This document shows positions 55,901-64,000 of a stretch of 64,000 nt of DNA, piece by piece. The DNA is from Reyranella massiliensis 521 (lineage in GTDB: Bacteria > Pseudomonadota > Alphaproteobacteria > Reyranellales > Reyranellaceae): positions 3,667,395 to 3,731,394 of the forward strand of contig NZ_HE997181.1 of the NCBI RefSeq assembly GCF_000312425.1, given 5' to 3'. Numbering within the stretch: the first letter of the stretch is position 1; every line of letters starts with the position of its first letter. The translations under genes were made by a program, and so were the position numbers. The notes under the pieces were generated by a model. That model ran no database searches and was not told the origin of the DNA. It saw only the letters and a program-made list of their open reading frames with translations.

Positions 55901-57097
55901 TTATAGCCCGAGGACCATCTTCGACACGATGTTCTTCTGAATCTCGGTACTGCCACCGTAGATGCTGGTCTTGCGCATGTTGAAATAGCGCGGGGCCGCG
56001 GGCGGCGCATGATCGGGGCCGATCGGCGTTTCGTTCGTGTCCTGGAACAACATGCCCGGCTGGTAAGGCTGGGCATACTCGCCCACCGCTTCCATCGTGA
56101 GCTCGGCGATGCGCTGCTGGATTTCCGAACCGCGAACCTTCAGCGTCGAGACCTCGGGGCCGGGCGCGCCGCCCTGGGCCATCGTCGAGAGTACGCGCAG
56201 CTCGCTCATTTCCAGCGCCTGCACCTGCAGGTCAATATCCGCGATCTGCGCCGTGAACGCCGGATCGTCGGCCAGCGTACCGCCGTCCTGCGGCTCACTG
56301 CGGGCGATCTGACGCAGCACCGAGACGCCGCGCTTGGACGCCGGCACCTCGGCAATGCCGAGCCGCTCGTTCGCCAGCAGGAACTTGGCGCAGGTCCAGC
56401 CTTCGTTCTCCTTGCCGATCAAGTTCTCGACGGGAACCTTCACGTTGTCGAGGAACACGTCGTTCACGTGGTGGGCGCCGTCGGTCATGATGATCGGCCG
56501 CACCGTGACGCCCGGCGTCTTCATGTCGATCAGCAGGAAGGAGATGCCCTCCTGCGGCTTGGCGTCCGGATTGGTGCGCACCAGGCAGAAGATCCAGTCG
56601 CCCCAATGGGCGAACGACGTCCAGGTCTTCTGGCCATTCACGATGTAATGGTCGCCCTCGCGCACCGCCCGCGTGCGCAGGTTGGCGAGGTCGGAACCGG
56701 CGCCCGGCTCGGAGTAGCCCTGGCACCACGACACTTCGGACGAACGGATGCCCGGCAGGAAGCGTTCCTTCTGCTCCTCGGTGCCGAAGGTATAGATCAC
56801 GGGCCCGACCATCTTCGGTCCGAACGGCAGGATGCGCGGCGCCCCTTCCTCGGCCAGCACGTTCTCAAACAGGAAGCGCTGCGTCACGTCCCAGCCCGGG
56901 CCGCCATACTTCTTCGGCCACGTGTAGGCGAGCCAGCCCTTCTTCCCCAGCGCCTGCTGCCAGACCATATGGTCGTCGCGGCTGTAGTGCTTGCCGGAGA
57001 AGGTCTTCTCGCGCGTCGCCGGGGAAAGGTTCGCGCGCGCAAAAGCGCGGACTTCGTCGGCGAACGCCTTGTGCTCGGGCTTGAGTGCCAGATCCAT
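55901..57097 (-). CDS. Acyl-CoA dehydrogenase, PimC-like (copy 2)
   Basis: A 398-residue acyl-CoA dehydrogenase of the PimC (large subunit) type. Motifs include FADEVRAFARANLSP near residue 12, WCQGYSEPGAGSDLANLRTRA near 133 (FAD/acyl contact), KTWTSFAHWGDWIFCLVRT near 160, NEGWTCAKFLLANERLG near 235 and the C-terminal SIYGGSTEIQKNIVSKMVLGL. It is closely similar along its whole length to the next gene upstream, so the pair arose by tandem duplication. Its ATG shares a base with the stop of that gene (TAATG). With the PimD-like gene it forms an operon of three dehydrogenases. Confidence 0.94.
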   Translation of the reverse strand: MDLALKPEHKAFADEVRAFARANLSPATREKTFSGKHYSRDDHMVWQQALGKKGWLAYTWPKKYGGPGWDVTQRFLFENVLAEEGAPRILPFGPKMVGPVIYTFGTEEQKERFLPGIRSSEVSWCQGYSEPGAGSDLANLRTRAVREGDHYIVNGQKTWTSFAHWGDWIFCLVRTNPDAKPQEGISFLLIDMKTPGVTVRPIIMTDGAHHVNDVFLDNVKVPVENLIGKENEGWTCAKFLLANERLGIAEVPASKRGVSVLRQIARSEPQDGGTLADDPAFTAQIADIDLQVQALEMSELRVLSTMAQGGAPGPEVSTLKVRGSEIQQRIAELTMEAVGEYAQPYQPGMLFQDTNETPIGPDHAPPAAPRYFNMRKTSIYGGSTEIQKNIVSKMVLGL

Positions 57098-58293
57098 TAC
57101 AGCCCCAATACCATTTTGCTGATGATCCCTTTCTGAATCTCGTTACTGCCGCCGTAGATCGTGGTCTTGCGGGTGTTGAAGTAACGCGGCGCCGCGAGAT
57201 GGGCATAGCTCGGCCCGACCGGCTCCTCGTTCGTGCCCTGCCACAGCAGGCCCGGAAGATACGGCGCAGCATATTCGCCGACCGCTTCCATGGTGAGCTC
57301 CGTGATTCGCTGCTGGATCTCCGAACCGCGAATCTTGAGGCCCGACACTTCGGGGCCGGGCTGCCCGCCGTGCGCCATCTGCGACAGCACGCGCAGCTCG
57401 GTGAACTCCAGCGCCGTCACCTGGATCTCGAGATCGGCGATCTTCTCGGCGAAGCTCTGGTTCTCGATCAGCGGCTTGCCGCCTTCCTGTTCGGCGCGGG
57501 CAATGTCCTTCAGCGCCTCGACGCCGCGCTTGGACTGCGGCACGGCGGCAATGCCCAGCCGCTCGTTAGCCAACAGGAACTTGGCGCAGGTCCAGCCCTC
57601 GTTCTCCTTGCCCACCAGGTTCTCGACCGGAACCTTCACATTGTCGAAGAAGACTTCGTTCACCTCGTGACCGCCGTCGGCCATGATGATGGGCTTCACG
57701 GTGATGCCCGGCGTCTTCATGTCGATCAGCAGGAAGGAGATACCTTCCTGCGGCTTGGACTTGGGATCGGTGCGGACGAGACAGAAGATCCAGTCGGCCC
57801 AGTGGCCCATCGTGTTCCAGGTCTTCGACCCGTTCACGATGTAATGGTCGCCGTTCTTCTCCGCCTTGGTGCGCAGGCTCGCGAGGTCGGAGCCCGAGCC
57901 GGGCTCGGAGTAACCCTGACACCACCACACGGTGCTTTCGCGGATCGCCGGCAGGTACTTCGCCTTCTGCTCTTCGCTGCCGAAGGTGTAGATCACCGGA
58001 CCGACCATCTTGGTGCCGAACGGGATGATGCCCGGCGCGTACTCCTCGGCGCAGATGTTCTCGAAGATATAGCGCTGGGCCGGCGTGAAGCCGGGCCCGC
58101 CATGCTTCTTCGGCCACGTATAGACCAGCCAGCCCTTCTTCCCGAGCGCCTGCTGCCAGCGCATGTAGTCGTCGCGGATCAGGTGCTTGCCGTTCTTCAC
58201 CTTGTCGCGCACGTCGGCCGGCAGATTGGCTCGGACAAAGGCACGAACTTCGTCGGCAAATTTCTGTTCTTCAGGCGTGAAAGCGAGGTCCAT
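57097..58293 (-). CDS. Acyl-CoA dehydrogenase, PimC-like (copy 1)
   Basis: A 398-residue PimC-type acyl-CoA dehydrogenase, first gene of the dehydrogenase operon. The start at 58293 has GGGAGG six bases upstream; the frame is open further upstream but the family N-terminus is MDLAFTPEEQKFADEVRAF. Key segments match copy 2: WCQGYSEPGSGSDLASLRT near residue 133, KTWNTMGHWADWIFCLVRT near 160 and TIYGGSNEIQKGIISKMVLGL at the end. Differences cluster around residues 160-165 and 345-360, which may reflect different acyl specificity. The promoter should lie in the 208-base gap to the FkbM gene. Confidence 0.94.
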   Translation of the reverse strand: MDLAFTPEEQKFADEVRAFVRANLPADVRDKVKNGKHLIRDDYMRWQQALGKKGWLVYTWPKKHGGPGFTPAQRYIFENICAEEYAPGIIPFGTKMVGPVIYTFGSEEQKAKYLPAIRESTVWWCQGYSEPGSGSDLASLRTKAEKNGDHYIVNGSKTWNTMGHWADWIFCLVRTDPKSKPQEGISFLLIDMKTPGITVKPIIMADGGHEVNEVFFDNVKVPVENLVGKENEGWTCAKFLLANERLGIAAVPQSKRGVEALKDIARAEQEGGKPLIENQSFAEKIADLEIQVTALEFTELRVLSQMAHGGQPGPEVSGLKIRGSEIQQRITELTMEAVGEYAAPYLPGLLWQGTNEEPVGPSYAHLAAPRYFNTRKTTIYGGSNEIQKGIISKMVLGL

Positions 58294-58501
58294 CTGGCCC
58301 TCCCGGGGCGGAATTTGATTTGGCCGGAGTTTAGCGGCGAGCCCCGTCCGGACAAGCAAAACGCAACCGGATAGCGGCTGATTCCGCCGCGAAGCGGAAC
58401 ATCTTTACGTGGATTTTCCGAGCGTCAACAGCACGGGCAAATCTCAACGCTCAACACCTGCCGCCCCATTTCCTGCGCTGTGCCTGCCACAAAGGCTGCT
58501 C

Positions 58502-59218
58502 CTAGACCCAAGAATTGTCGGCCGACAGCAAGCTGCCGCGCCGCACGAAGACGAAATCGCCCTGCCGCAAACGGCCATCGCGCGTGCGCCCTGCCAACCC
58601 GACGATATCGAAAAGGTCAAAGCCCTTCTCGTCGAAGAAACCGACGATCTCCGGAATCGTCGGCGCGCCCGGCTGGAAGAACGAGACCTCTATCAACGCG
58701 ACGTCGATCTTGGACAGCGACGTCTCTGCACCGCGCAATGCCCGCAACTCATGCCCCTGCAGGTCGAGCTTGAGCAGGGCGTGATGTTCGGGACTGAGAC
58801 GTGCGCCGAGCAGCGAATCGATCGTAGCGGCGGGGACGTCTACCGTCGCTTCCCCCGCCGTCGTGACATAAGCCCCCGTATTTGGCTTCACGTCGCAGGC
58901 CATGCGAACCGTGCCCGTGTGATCGCTCAGCGCGCAGGCATGCAGAAACCAACCACGCTGGCGTGCCAACGCTTCGAGCGGCGCGCGACAGGCCGGCTGC
59001 GGCTCGATGAGGTGAATTTCGGCTCCGGGAAAGGCGGCATGTGCCGCCTCGGCAAACGCGCCGAGGTGAGCACCTCCATCGATGATCAGGCGCGGCGCAT
59101 AGCCCAGCTCGCGCAGATGCGGGAGACAGCTATGAGTCGCGTCGAAGCGGTTCTCGCGCCGACGCGATATCCGATAGGGCGTCAGCGCTATCAGCCGCTT
59201 TACAAGGGAGGTGATCAT
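58502..59218 (-). CDS. FkbM-family SAM-dependent methyltransferase
   Basis: A 238-residue methyltransferase of the FkbM family, which usually O-methylates sugars or polyketides. The class I fold motifs are RLIIDGGAHLGAFAEAAHAAFP near residue 43 (SAM loop), HLIEPQPACRAPLEAL near 68, and the family-specific LLKLDLQGHELRALRGAE near 147 and DVALIEVSFFQPG near 172. The start at 59218 follows AGG by six bases. The gene begins 25 bases after the stop of the CoA-transferase gene, so the two are probably co-transcribed, an odd combination. The methyl acceptor is not evident. Confidence 0.88.
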   Translation of the reverse strand: MITSLVKRLIALTPYRISRRRENRFDATHSCLPHLRELGYAPRLIIDGGAHLGAFAEAAHAAFPGAEIHLIEPQPACRAPLEALARQRGWFLHACALSDHTGTVRMACDVKPNTGAYVTTAGEATVDVPAATIDSLLGARLSPEHHALLKLDLQGHELRALRGAETSLSKIDVALIEVSFFQPGAPTIPEIVGFFDEKGFDLFDIVGLAGRTRDGRLRQGDFVFVRRGSLLSADNSWV

Positions 59219-59243
59219 CTCGACCTGACGCCAGCTGCCGGCG

Positions 59244-60446
59244 CTACGGGACGATCAGCGCCTTGTCGGCCTTGAGCTTTTCGATGTCGGCATCGCTCAG
59301 GCCGGCCTCGCGCAACACCTCGACGCCATCGCCACCGATCCGAGGCGCATGGCGACGGAACTCAACCTTGGTCTTCTCGAAGTCGAGCGGGCTCGCAAAG
59401 GTGGTGATCGGGCCTTCCGTCGGATGTTCACGTTCCGTGAAGAAGCCCGTCGCCTTCAGATGCGGGTCTTCCAGCAGCTCCTCCAGCGTGCGCACCGGCA
59501 TGGCGGGAATGTCCGCCTTGTCGAACATCTCCAGCCACTCCTCGGTCGTGCGATCCTTCAGGAGGGAGTCGAGTATCTGGTAAAGTTCGCTGAAGTGCTT
59601 GGCGCGTTCCATGCGGTCGATGAAGCGCTTTTCCTTGGCGAGATCGGGCCGCCCGGCCAGCTCGAAGAAGGTAACCCAGTGCTGGTCGGTATACGGCAGC
59701 GCGCAGATGTAGCCGTTCTTGGTCGGGAACGGATGGCGGAACTTGTTGATGATGCGGTCGTAGCCCATGCCGCCGCGTTCGGGCTTCCAGGTCGCGCCGA
59801 ACAGATGCTCGGTCAGCCAGAACGACGCCAGGGTTTCGAGCATCGGCACTTCGATCATCTGTCCCTCGCCCGTCGCCTGGCGGTGATAGAGCGCACCGAG
59901 GACTGCGATGCAGAGGTGAAGACCCGTCGTCTTGTCGGCGATCAGGCTCGGCATGAAGCGCGGGGGCAGGCCGTCGACCCTGCTTTGCAGCGAAGCCGCG
60001 CCACTCACGCCCTGCACCAGATCGTCGAAGGCGGGCTTGTGCCCGTAAGGCCCCTTGCGGGCATAGCCGAGTGAGTAGGCGTAGATGATCGACGGATTGA
60101 TCTTCTTCAGATCCTCGTAGCCCAGCCCCAGACGCTCGATCGCCTGCGGCCGGCTGTTGTGAATGAAGAGGTCGGCCGTCTTGACCATGTCCTTCAGAAC
60201 CGCGCAGGCGGCCGGCTTCTTGAGGTCGAGGCAGATCGACCGCTTGTTGCGGTTGGCCGCCATGTAGATCGGGCCCATGCCCGTGTCGCGCCCGAGGCTG
60301 CCGCCCGAGGCGCGCAGCAGGTCGCCTTCCGGCGGTTCGACCTTGATCACGTCGGCGCCCATGTCGGCCAGGTGTTGCGTGGCGAACGGCCCCAACAACA
60401 CGGCCGTCAGATCGATCACACGCACGCCCTGCAACGGTCCCGGCAT
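59244..60446 (-). CDS. Class III CoA-transferase (CaiB/BaiF family)
   Basis: A 400-residue family III CoA-transferase that moves CoA between acyl-CoA and free acid by way of an aspartyl-CoA thioester. The N-terminus PGPLQGVRVIDLTAVLLGPFATQHLADMGADVIKVE is diagnostic. The catalytic Asp lies in GHKPAFDDLVQGVSG near residue 140. Others are NRNKRSICLDLKKP near 65 and LHLCIAVLGALYHRQATGEGQ near 180. The start at 60446 follows GAGGA. It is divergent from a second, distinct family member at 60544 across a 97-base gap that must hold both promoters. It likely activates the acid fed to the neighbouring dehydrogenases. Confidence 0.93.
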   Translation of the reverse strand: MPGPLQGVRVIDLTAVLLGPFATQHLADMGADVIKVEPPEGDLLRASGGSLGRDTGMGPIYMAANRNKRSICLDLKKPAACAVLKDMVKTADLFIHNSRPQAIERLGLGYEDLKKINPSIIYAYSLGYARKGPYGHKPAFDDLVQGVSGAASLQSRVDGLPPRFMPSLIADKTTGLHLCIAVLGALYHRQATGEGQMIEVPMLETLASFWLTEHLFGATWKPERGGMGYDRIINKFRHPFPTKNGYICALPYTDQHWVTFFELAGRPDLAKEKRFIDRMERAKHFSELYQILDSLLKDRTTEEWLEMFDKADIPAMPVRTLEELLEDPHLKATGFFTEREHPTEGPITTFASPLDFEKTKVEFRRHAPRIGGDGVEVLREAGLSDADIEKLKADKALIVP

Positions 60447-60543
60447 TTCCTCGTCCTCACTCCTCGTTCCATGAACGACGCACTATGGCATACCCGAGCC
60501 GGCTGAGGCATGTTGCCGGCCCTGAACAAAGAGAAGGTGAGCA

Positions 60544-61668
60544 ATGCCTGGAGCGCTGGACGGTCTGCTTGTTGTGAGCGTGGAGCAGGCGGTCGCTGCC
60601 CCCTATTGCTCGGCTCGCCTGGCGGATGCCGGCGCGCGGGTGATCAAGATCGAACGGCCCGAGGGCGATTTCGCGCGCGCCTACGACGGCTATGTGCACG
60701 GGCTGTCGAGCTACTTCGTCTGGCTGAACCGCGGCAAGCAGTCTCTCACCCTCGACTTCAAGCAGAAGGACGACCTTGCCTTGCTGCACCGGCTGATCGC
60801 CAAGGCCGACGTACTGATCCAGAACCTGGCGCCCGGTGCGGCCGAACGCGCGGGCTTTGGTTCTGCCGCGATGCGAACGGCGCACAAGAAGCTGATCACC
60901 GTCGACGTCTCGGGCTATGGCGATCACGGTCCCTACAAGGACCGCCGCGCCTATGACCTGCTGGTCCAGGCCGAGAGCGGGCTCGCCTCGATTACAGGGA
61001 CCGAAGAGGGACCGGGTCGGGTCGGCATTTCGGCGACCGACATCGGCACCGGCATGTATGCGCACGCTGCCGTCCTTGAAGCGCTCCTGGCGCGCCACAA
61101 GACCGGCGAGGGCCGCGCCATCTCGGTATCGCTCTTCTCGTCGATGGCGGAGTGGATGACCGTGCCGCTGCTCGCCATGGACTATTCGGCCTACGAATGG
61201 CCGCGGCTCGGGCTCACGCATCCCTTCATCGCGCCCTACGGTGTCTACCAGACGGCCGACAAGGTGCCGGTGCTGATCTCGATCCAGAACGACCGCGAGT
61301 TCGAGCGGCTCTGCCATGGCGTGCTCGACCGGCCCGGCCTCGAGAAAGATCCCGACTACGCCACCAACAAGACGCGCAACGCCCGGCGCGACGCCACCAA
61401 CGCCATCGTGCAGCAGAGCTTCGGCACGCAGGATTTCGCGGGCCTGGCCGCCCGGCTCGATGCGGCACAGATCGCCTGGGCGAGGGTCAGCACCATCTCG
61501 GACCTCTCCAAGCATCCGCAGCTTCGCCGCACGGGGTTCTCGTCCAGCGGCGGCGACGTCTCGATTCCCGCCCTTGCCGCTTCCTACACCGGCGAACCCG
61601 ACCGGCTGGGCGAGGTACCGACGCTCGGCCAGCACAGCGACGCGATCCGGCGCGAGTTCGCCATCTGA
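60544..61668 (+). CDS. Class III CoA-transferase (CaiB/BaiF family), second type
   Basis: A 374-residue family III CoA-transferase, shorter than and only distantly similar to the divergent neighbour. It opens PGALDGLLVVSVEQAVAAPYCSARLADAGARVIKIERPEGD. The catalytic Asp is in KDRRAYDLLVQAESG near residue 138. SVSLFSSMAEWMTVPLLAMDY (near 197) and the IGTGMYAHAAVLEALLARHKTGEG helix resemble the branch acting on C4-C5 dicarboxylates such as mesaconate or itaconate, a tentative assignment. The start has AAGGTGAG upstream. The stop shares one base with the MFS gene (TGATG), so enzyme and permease are coupled. Confidence 0.92.
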   Translation: MPGALDGLLVVSVEQAVAAPYCSARLADAGARVIKIERPEGDFARAYDGYVHGLSSYFVWLNRGKQSLTLDFKQKDDLALLHRLIAKADVLIQNLAPGAAERAGFGSAAMRTAHKKLITVDVSGYGDHGPYKDRRAYDLLVQAESGLASITGTEEGPGRVGISATDIGTGMYAHAAVLEALLARHKTGEGRAISVSLFSSMAEWMTVPLLAMDYSAYEWPRLGLTHPFIAPYGVYQTADKVPVLISIQNDREFERLCHGVLDRPGLEKDPDYATNKTRNARRDATNAIVQQSFGTQDFAGLAARLDAAQIAWARVSTISDLSKHPQLRRTGFSSSGGDVSIPALAASYTGEPDRLGEVPTLGQHSDAIRREFAI

Positions 61669-62840
61669 TGTCCAAATGGCTGACGGGCCTCAGGCTCGCG
61701 GCCTATGGCGGCGCCTACTTCTTCGCCGCCGGCGCCTTTATGAGCTACTGGCCGGTGTGGCTGCGCGACCGCGGCGTCACCGACACCGAGATCGGCACGC
61801 TGTTCATGTCGCGCCAGATCGTAGCCGTCATCGCCACGCTCTCCGTCGGCTGGATCGCCCACAGGCTGGGCGGCACCCGCGGCGTGATGGTGACCCTGGG
61901 CCTTGTCACCGTCGTCATGGTCGGCGTCTACGAACTCTCCACCTCGTTCCTGGCGATCTTCGTCGTCACCATGATCTGGGGCTTCCTGTGGTCGCCGCCC
62001 ATGCCGCTCTACGACGGCGTGCTGGTTACCGAGACCCGTAAACATGGGCTCGACTATGCGCGCGTGCGCATGTGGAGCTCGGTGGCCTTCATCGCCGGCA
62101 CGTTCATGTGCGGCATTGCCGTCGACCGCTACGGACCGCCCTGGGTGCTCTATGTCGGCCTGGCCAGCATCGTCTTCCTCGCGCCCTTTGCTTTGCTGCT
62201 GCCCGCGGCCGAGCCGAAGGCGGCCGTGGCGGCTCGTGGCCACGCCCCGGTTCGGGTCGGCGAGCTGTTGCGCCAGCGACCGTTCCTTCTCTTCCTGATG
62301 GCCTGCGGTCTCTGCCAGGCCAGCCACTCCGTGCTCTACAGCTTCGGCACGCTGACCTGGCGCGGCGCCGGCATCGACGACGTCACCATCAGCCTCCTCT
62401 GGGCCGAGAGCGTGGCCATCGAAATCGTGCTGATGCTGTTCGGCGGCTGGCTGCTGCAGCGGCTCGGCGTCTGCGGCCTGATCGCGCTCGGGCTCGGCGC
62501 CGGCATGGTGCGCTGGACCGCCATGGCCTTCACGACCGAGCTATGGGCGCTCGTCCTGCTGCAGGCTCTGCACTCCTGCACCTTCGCCGCCTGTCATCTC
62601 GGCGCCATGGCCTTCCTGCAGCGCGCCCTGCCGCCGCACGGCGCCGCCATCGGCCAGAGCCTCTATTACGCGCTGGGGACCGGCGCGACGCAGGCACTGG
62701 TGTTCCAGTTCTCCGGCCTGCTCTATTCGGAATACGGCCAGCACGCCTTCCTCGGCATGACAGCCGTCAGCGCCCTCGGCATGGTGGCGCTGCTGCTGCT
62801 GGCCCGCACATGGAAGGGCGGACTGTTGGTCGCCGCTTAA
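61668..62840 (+). CDS. MFS permease, HcaT/LacY-like branch
   Basis: A 390-residue, twelve-helix major facilitator permease. It opens GLRLAAYGGAYFFAAGAFMSYWPVWLRDRGVTDTEIG, the pattern of the MFS_1-like (PF12832) branch that includes the phenylpropionate transporter HcaT. RMWSSVAFIAGTFMCG near residue 128 and LQALHSCTFAACHLGAMAFLQRALPP near 300 support it. The start shares one base with the CoA-transferase stop (TGATG) and has no separate ribosome binding site. The coupling suggests import of the acid that the CoA-transferase then activates. The substrate is not fixed by the sequence. Confidence 0.9.
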   Translation: MSKWLTGLRLAAYGGAYFFAAGAFMSYWPVWLRDRGVTDTEIGTLFMSRQIVAVIATLSVGWIAHRLGGTRGVMVTLGLVTVVMVGVYELSTSFLAIFVVTMIWGFLWSPPMPLYDGVLVTETRKHGLDYARVRMWSSVAFIAGTFMCGIAVDRYGPPWVLYVGLASIVFLAPFALLLPAAEPKAAVAARGHAPVRVGELLRQRPFLLFLMACGLCQASHSVLYSFGTLTWRGAGIDDVTISLLWAESVAIEIVLMLFGGWLLQRLGVCGLIALGLGAGMVRWTAMAFTTELWALVLLQALHSCTFAACHLGAMAFLQRALPPHGAAIGQSLYYALGTGATQALVFQFSGLLYSEYGQHAFLGMTAVSALGMVALLLLARTWKGGLLVAA

Positions 62841-63109
62841 TCGTCCTCACTCTCCATTGAATAGGCAGACGTTACGCGCTGAACGCCACAGCGAAGAGAC
62901 TTCATGCTGGAATGTTCATGAGCTGAAGCAGGAGCGGAAGTGATTGTCCTGGCTCCCTTCAATGGTGCGTGCCACTGGCAGATGACCGCGCCCGAATACA
63001 ACCAGTCCATTGCAAGCCGCGACCTAAGATCGCCCGCCAGTTGAAAATGCAGTTCAAATGCCACAATCTGCCAAAAACCAAATAAGACAGCGGTTGCGTG
63101 GGAGGAAAA
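62841..63109. other. Intergenic region before the right-edge gene
   Basis: About 270 bases with a lower GC content than the preceding operon. I see no hairpin with a U-run, no tRNA-like fold and no clear repeat. It marks the change from the CoA-transferase/MFS operon to a segment of different composition, and presumably holds the promoter of the gene at 63110. A minus-strand frame at 62837-63133 is not convincing. Confidence 0.5.
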
Positions 63110-64000
63110 ATGGAAATGCATGGCTTGGCTCAAAGCCTACGGCAAAGAGTACCTTGGTCAGTTGCAAGTCGGATCCTCAAAGAACAACAACTGCCGAGAG
63201 GCCAAGGTTGGGACAGGACCGTCGAACGTCTATGCAGCGGTGATTATCAGGATGCCAACACCATCGCTGGCCTTCAGGCAGCCTTGCGAGAGCACATCCT
63301 CTACGGAGAAAAGCTCGTTAGAATCTATGACCTCGACGAGAAAAAGAACTCTGCAGTTGAGATTATTCAGAACGTTAAAATTAAGCAGACGTCGTTCGCG
63401 AAACGCTTTCCCGAAACCTTACCAGAAGACGAACTGACCGACACCTCAGCAGAACCTGTGCTGGTCTACGTCGAAGAAAGTGACGAAGCAGTTTCCGCGG
63501 TGTTTGCATCCGTTCGCGCCATGCAGCTGAGAGAATCAGTTCCAACTGATGAAATACCAGACGAAGCGAAGGGTATTCTTGGCAATTACGATGAGGTCGT
63601 CGGCATCAAGAATGTTCGATACGAGGCTTTTGATGTGATTTCGATCTCACGGAAATCGCCACGCGCCGTTGTGTTGATCGATCATCCGTTGGGAGCCTCC
63701 AAGGATAGCGGGGTCGCTGCCCACACGCAGATCGTCCACTGCTTCTCGAAGATCGTCGGCCAGAATATCCTTTCGCAACCCATCAATCTGTTTCCTTTGA
63801 TTAATGCGATGTATCGAGCCCGTTCAGAAGGCGTCGTAGTAGAACTCGCATTTGGAACGTCAACGGCATCGCTAAAGCACGAAAAGATGCGGCGCAAATC
63901 TTTGTGTTTGCGCGAGGAAGCCTATCACAAGGGCGGCAAGGCGGCTCTAAGCACTCCCATCGAGCCGCACCGGTTGAGCATAATCTGGAGGCGCCCTCTT
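63110..64000 (+). CDS. Unrecognised protein, 5' part (runs off the right edge)
   Basis: An uninterrupted frame of 297 codons from the ATG at 63110 to the window edge. GGGAGG five bases upstream is one of the best ribosome binding sites in the window. The product opens MEMHGLAQSLRQRVPWSVA and contains LQAALREHILYGEKLVRIYDL, RYEAFDVISISRKSPRAVVLID and PINLFPLINAMYRARSEGVVVELAFG. It has no signal peptide or membrane helix. No family is recognised. Codon use is visibly less GC-biased (many AAT, ATT, GAA, TTT codons) than in neighbouring genes, which fits horizontal acquisition. The two conserved-looking beta/alpha segments suggest a mixed-fold cytoplasmic protein. Confidence 0.75.
   Translation, partial: MEMHGLAQSLRQRVPWSVASRILKEQQLPRGQGWDRTVERLCSGDYQDANTIAGLQAALREHILYGEKLVRIYDLDEKKNSAVEIIQNVKIKQTSFAKRFPETLPEDELTDTSAEPVLVYVEESDEAVSAVFASVRAMQLRESVPTDEIPDEAKGILGNYDEVVGIKNVRYEAFDVISISRKSPRAVVLIDHPLGASKDSGVAAHTQIVHCFSKIVGQNILSQPINLFPLINAMYRARSEGVVVELAFGTSTASLKHEKMRRKSLCLREEAYHKGGKAALSTPIEPHRLSIIWRRPL

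Noticed and set aside
62837..63133. A 98-codon minus-strand frame in the last intergenic region
   Set aside because: It overlaps the strong ribosome binding site and start of the gene at 63110 and shows no family features.

Overview
This is a high-GC window with dense, mostly minus-strand operons, short intergenic gaps and frequent 1-4 base start/stop overlaps. The gene families point to a free-living, metabolically versatile alphaproteobacterium: TRAP and Bug solute-binding proteins, class III CoA-transferases, PimC/PimD-like acyl-CoA dehydrogenases, a split MetH, a DUF992 protein, and an SLC5-type hybrid kinase. A soil or rhizosphere member of the Hyphomicrobiales, Reyranella or Rhodospirillales side is likely. 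The genus cannot be fixed from the sequence alone. I found no rRNA, tRNA, CRISPR array or transposase.

Layout. 1-0.7 kb: 5' part of a TPR protein that runs off the left edge. 1.1-6.2 kb: a putative uptake/catabolism block with a fused TRAP permease, its binding protein, an unassigned protein with an HxD motif, and a Rieske oxygenase. 6.3-12 kb: envelope genes encoding an AsmA protein, a YihY-family membrane protein, an EEP-fold phosphohydrolase and a phospholipase D-VTT fusion. 12.2-15 kb: a Bug-type binding protein and a second TPR protein. 16-29.5 kb: a type I secretion locus with a 2742-residue haem peroxidase/RTX protein, its ABC exporter, a second RTX protein with an N-terminal membrane segment, and the HlyD adaptor. 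29.9-31.9 kb: a divergent histidine kinase/LuxR-type regulator pair.

32.1-35.4 kb: a small membrane protein, an IclR regulator divergent from a plant-type ketol-acid reductoisomerase with two matching operator palindromes, and pyrophosphatase. 35.5-41.4 kb: an MHS-family permease divergent from a LuxR regulator that overlaps the 3' end of an SLC5-PAS-kinase-receiver protein (CrbS/CrbR-like). 41.5-46.4 kb: EttA, a TIM-barrel isomerase, CysE, and MlaC with MlaA. 46.7-52.3 kb: a methionine-cycle operon with an ArsR-methyltransferase fusion, MetF, and MetH as two proteins. 52.3-54.7 kb: a TSUP permease, a DUF992 lipoprotein and an AEC carrier. 54.7-62.8 kb: three acyl-CoA dehydrogenases, an FkbM methyltransferase, two class III CoA-transferases and an MFS permease. 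63.1-64 kb: the start of an unrecognised gene with less GC-rich sequence, running off the right edge.

The most system-like region is 16-32 kb. A two-component pair sits back to back with a giant secreted haem peroxidase and its exporter. The intergenic region carries an arrangement of GACC/GGTC boxes, and the same ten-base box recurs upstream of the other LuxR-type regulator at 37.3 kb. The second candidate is the IclR-controlled reductoisomerase, whose dinucleotide-binding glycines are altered while its metal-binding acids are intact.
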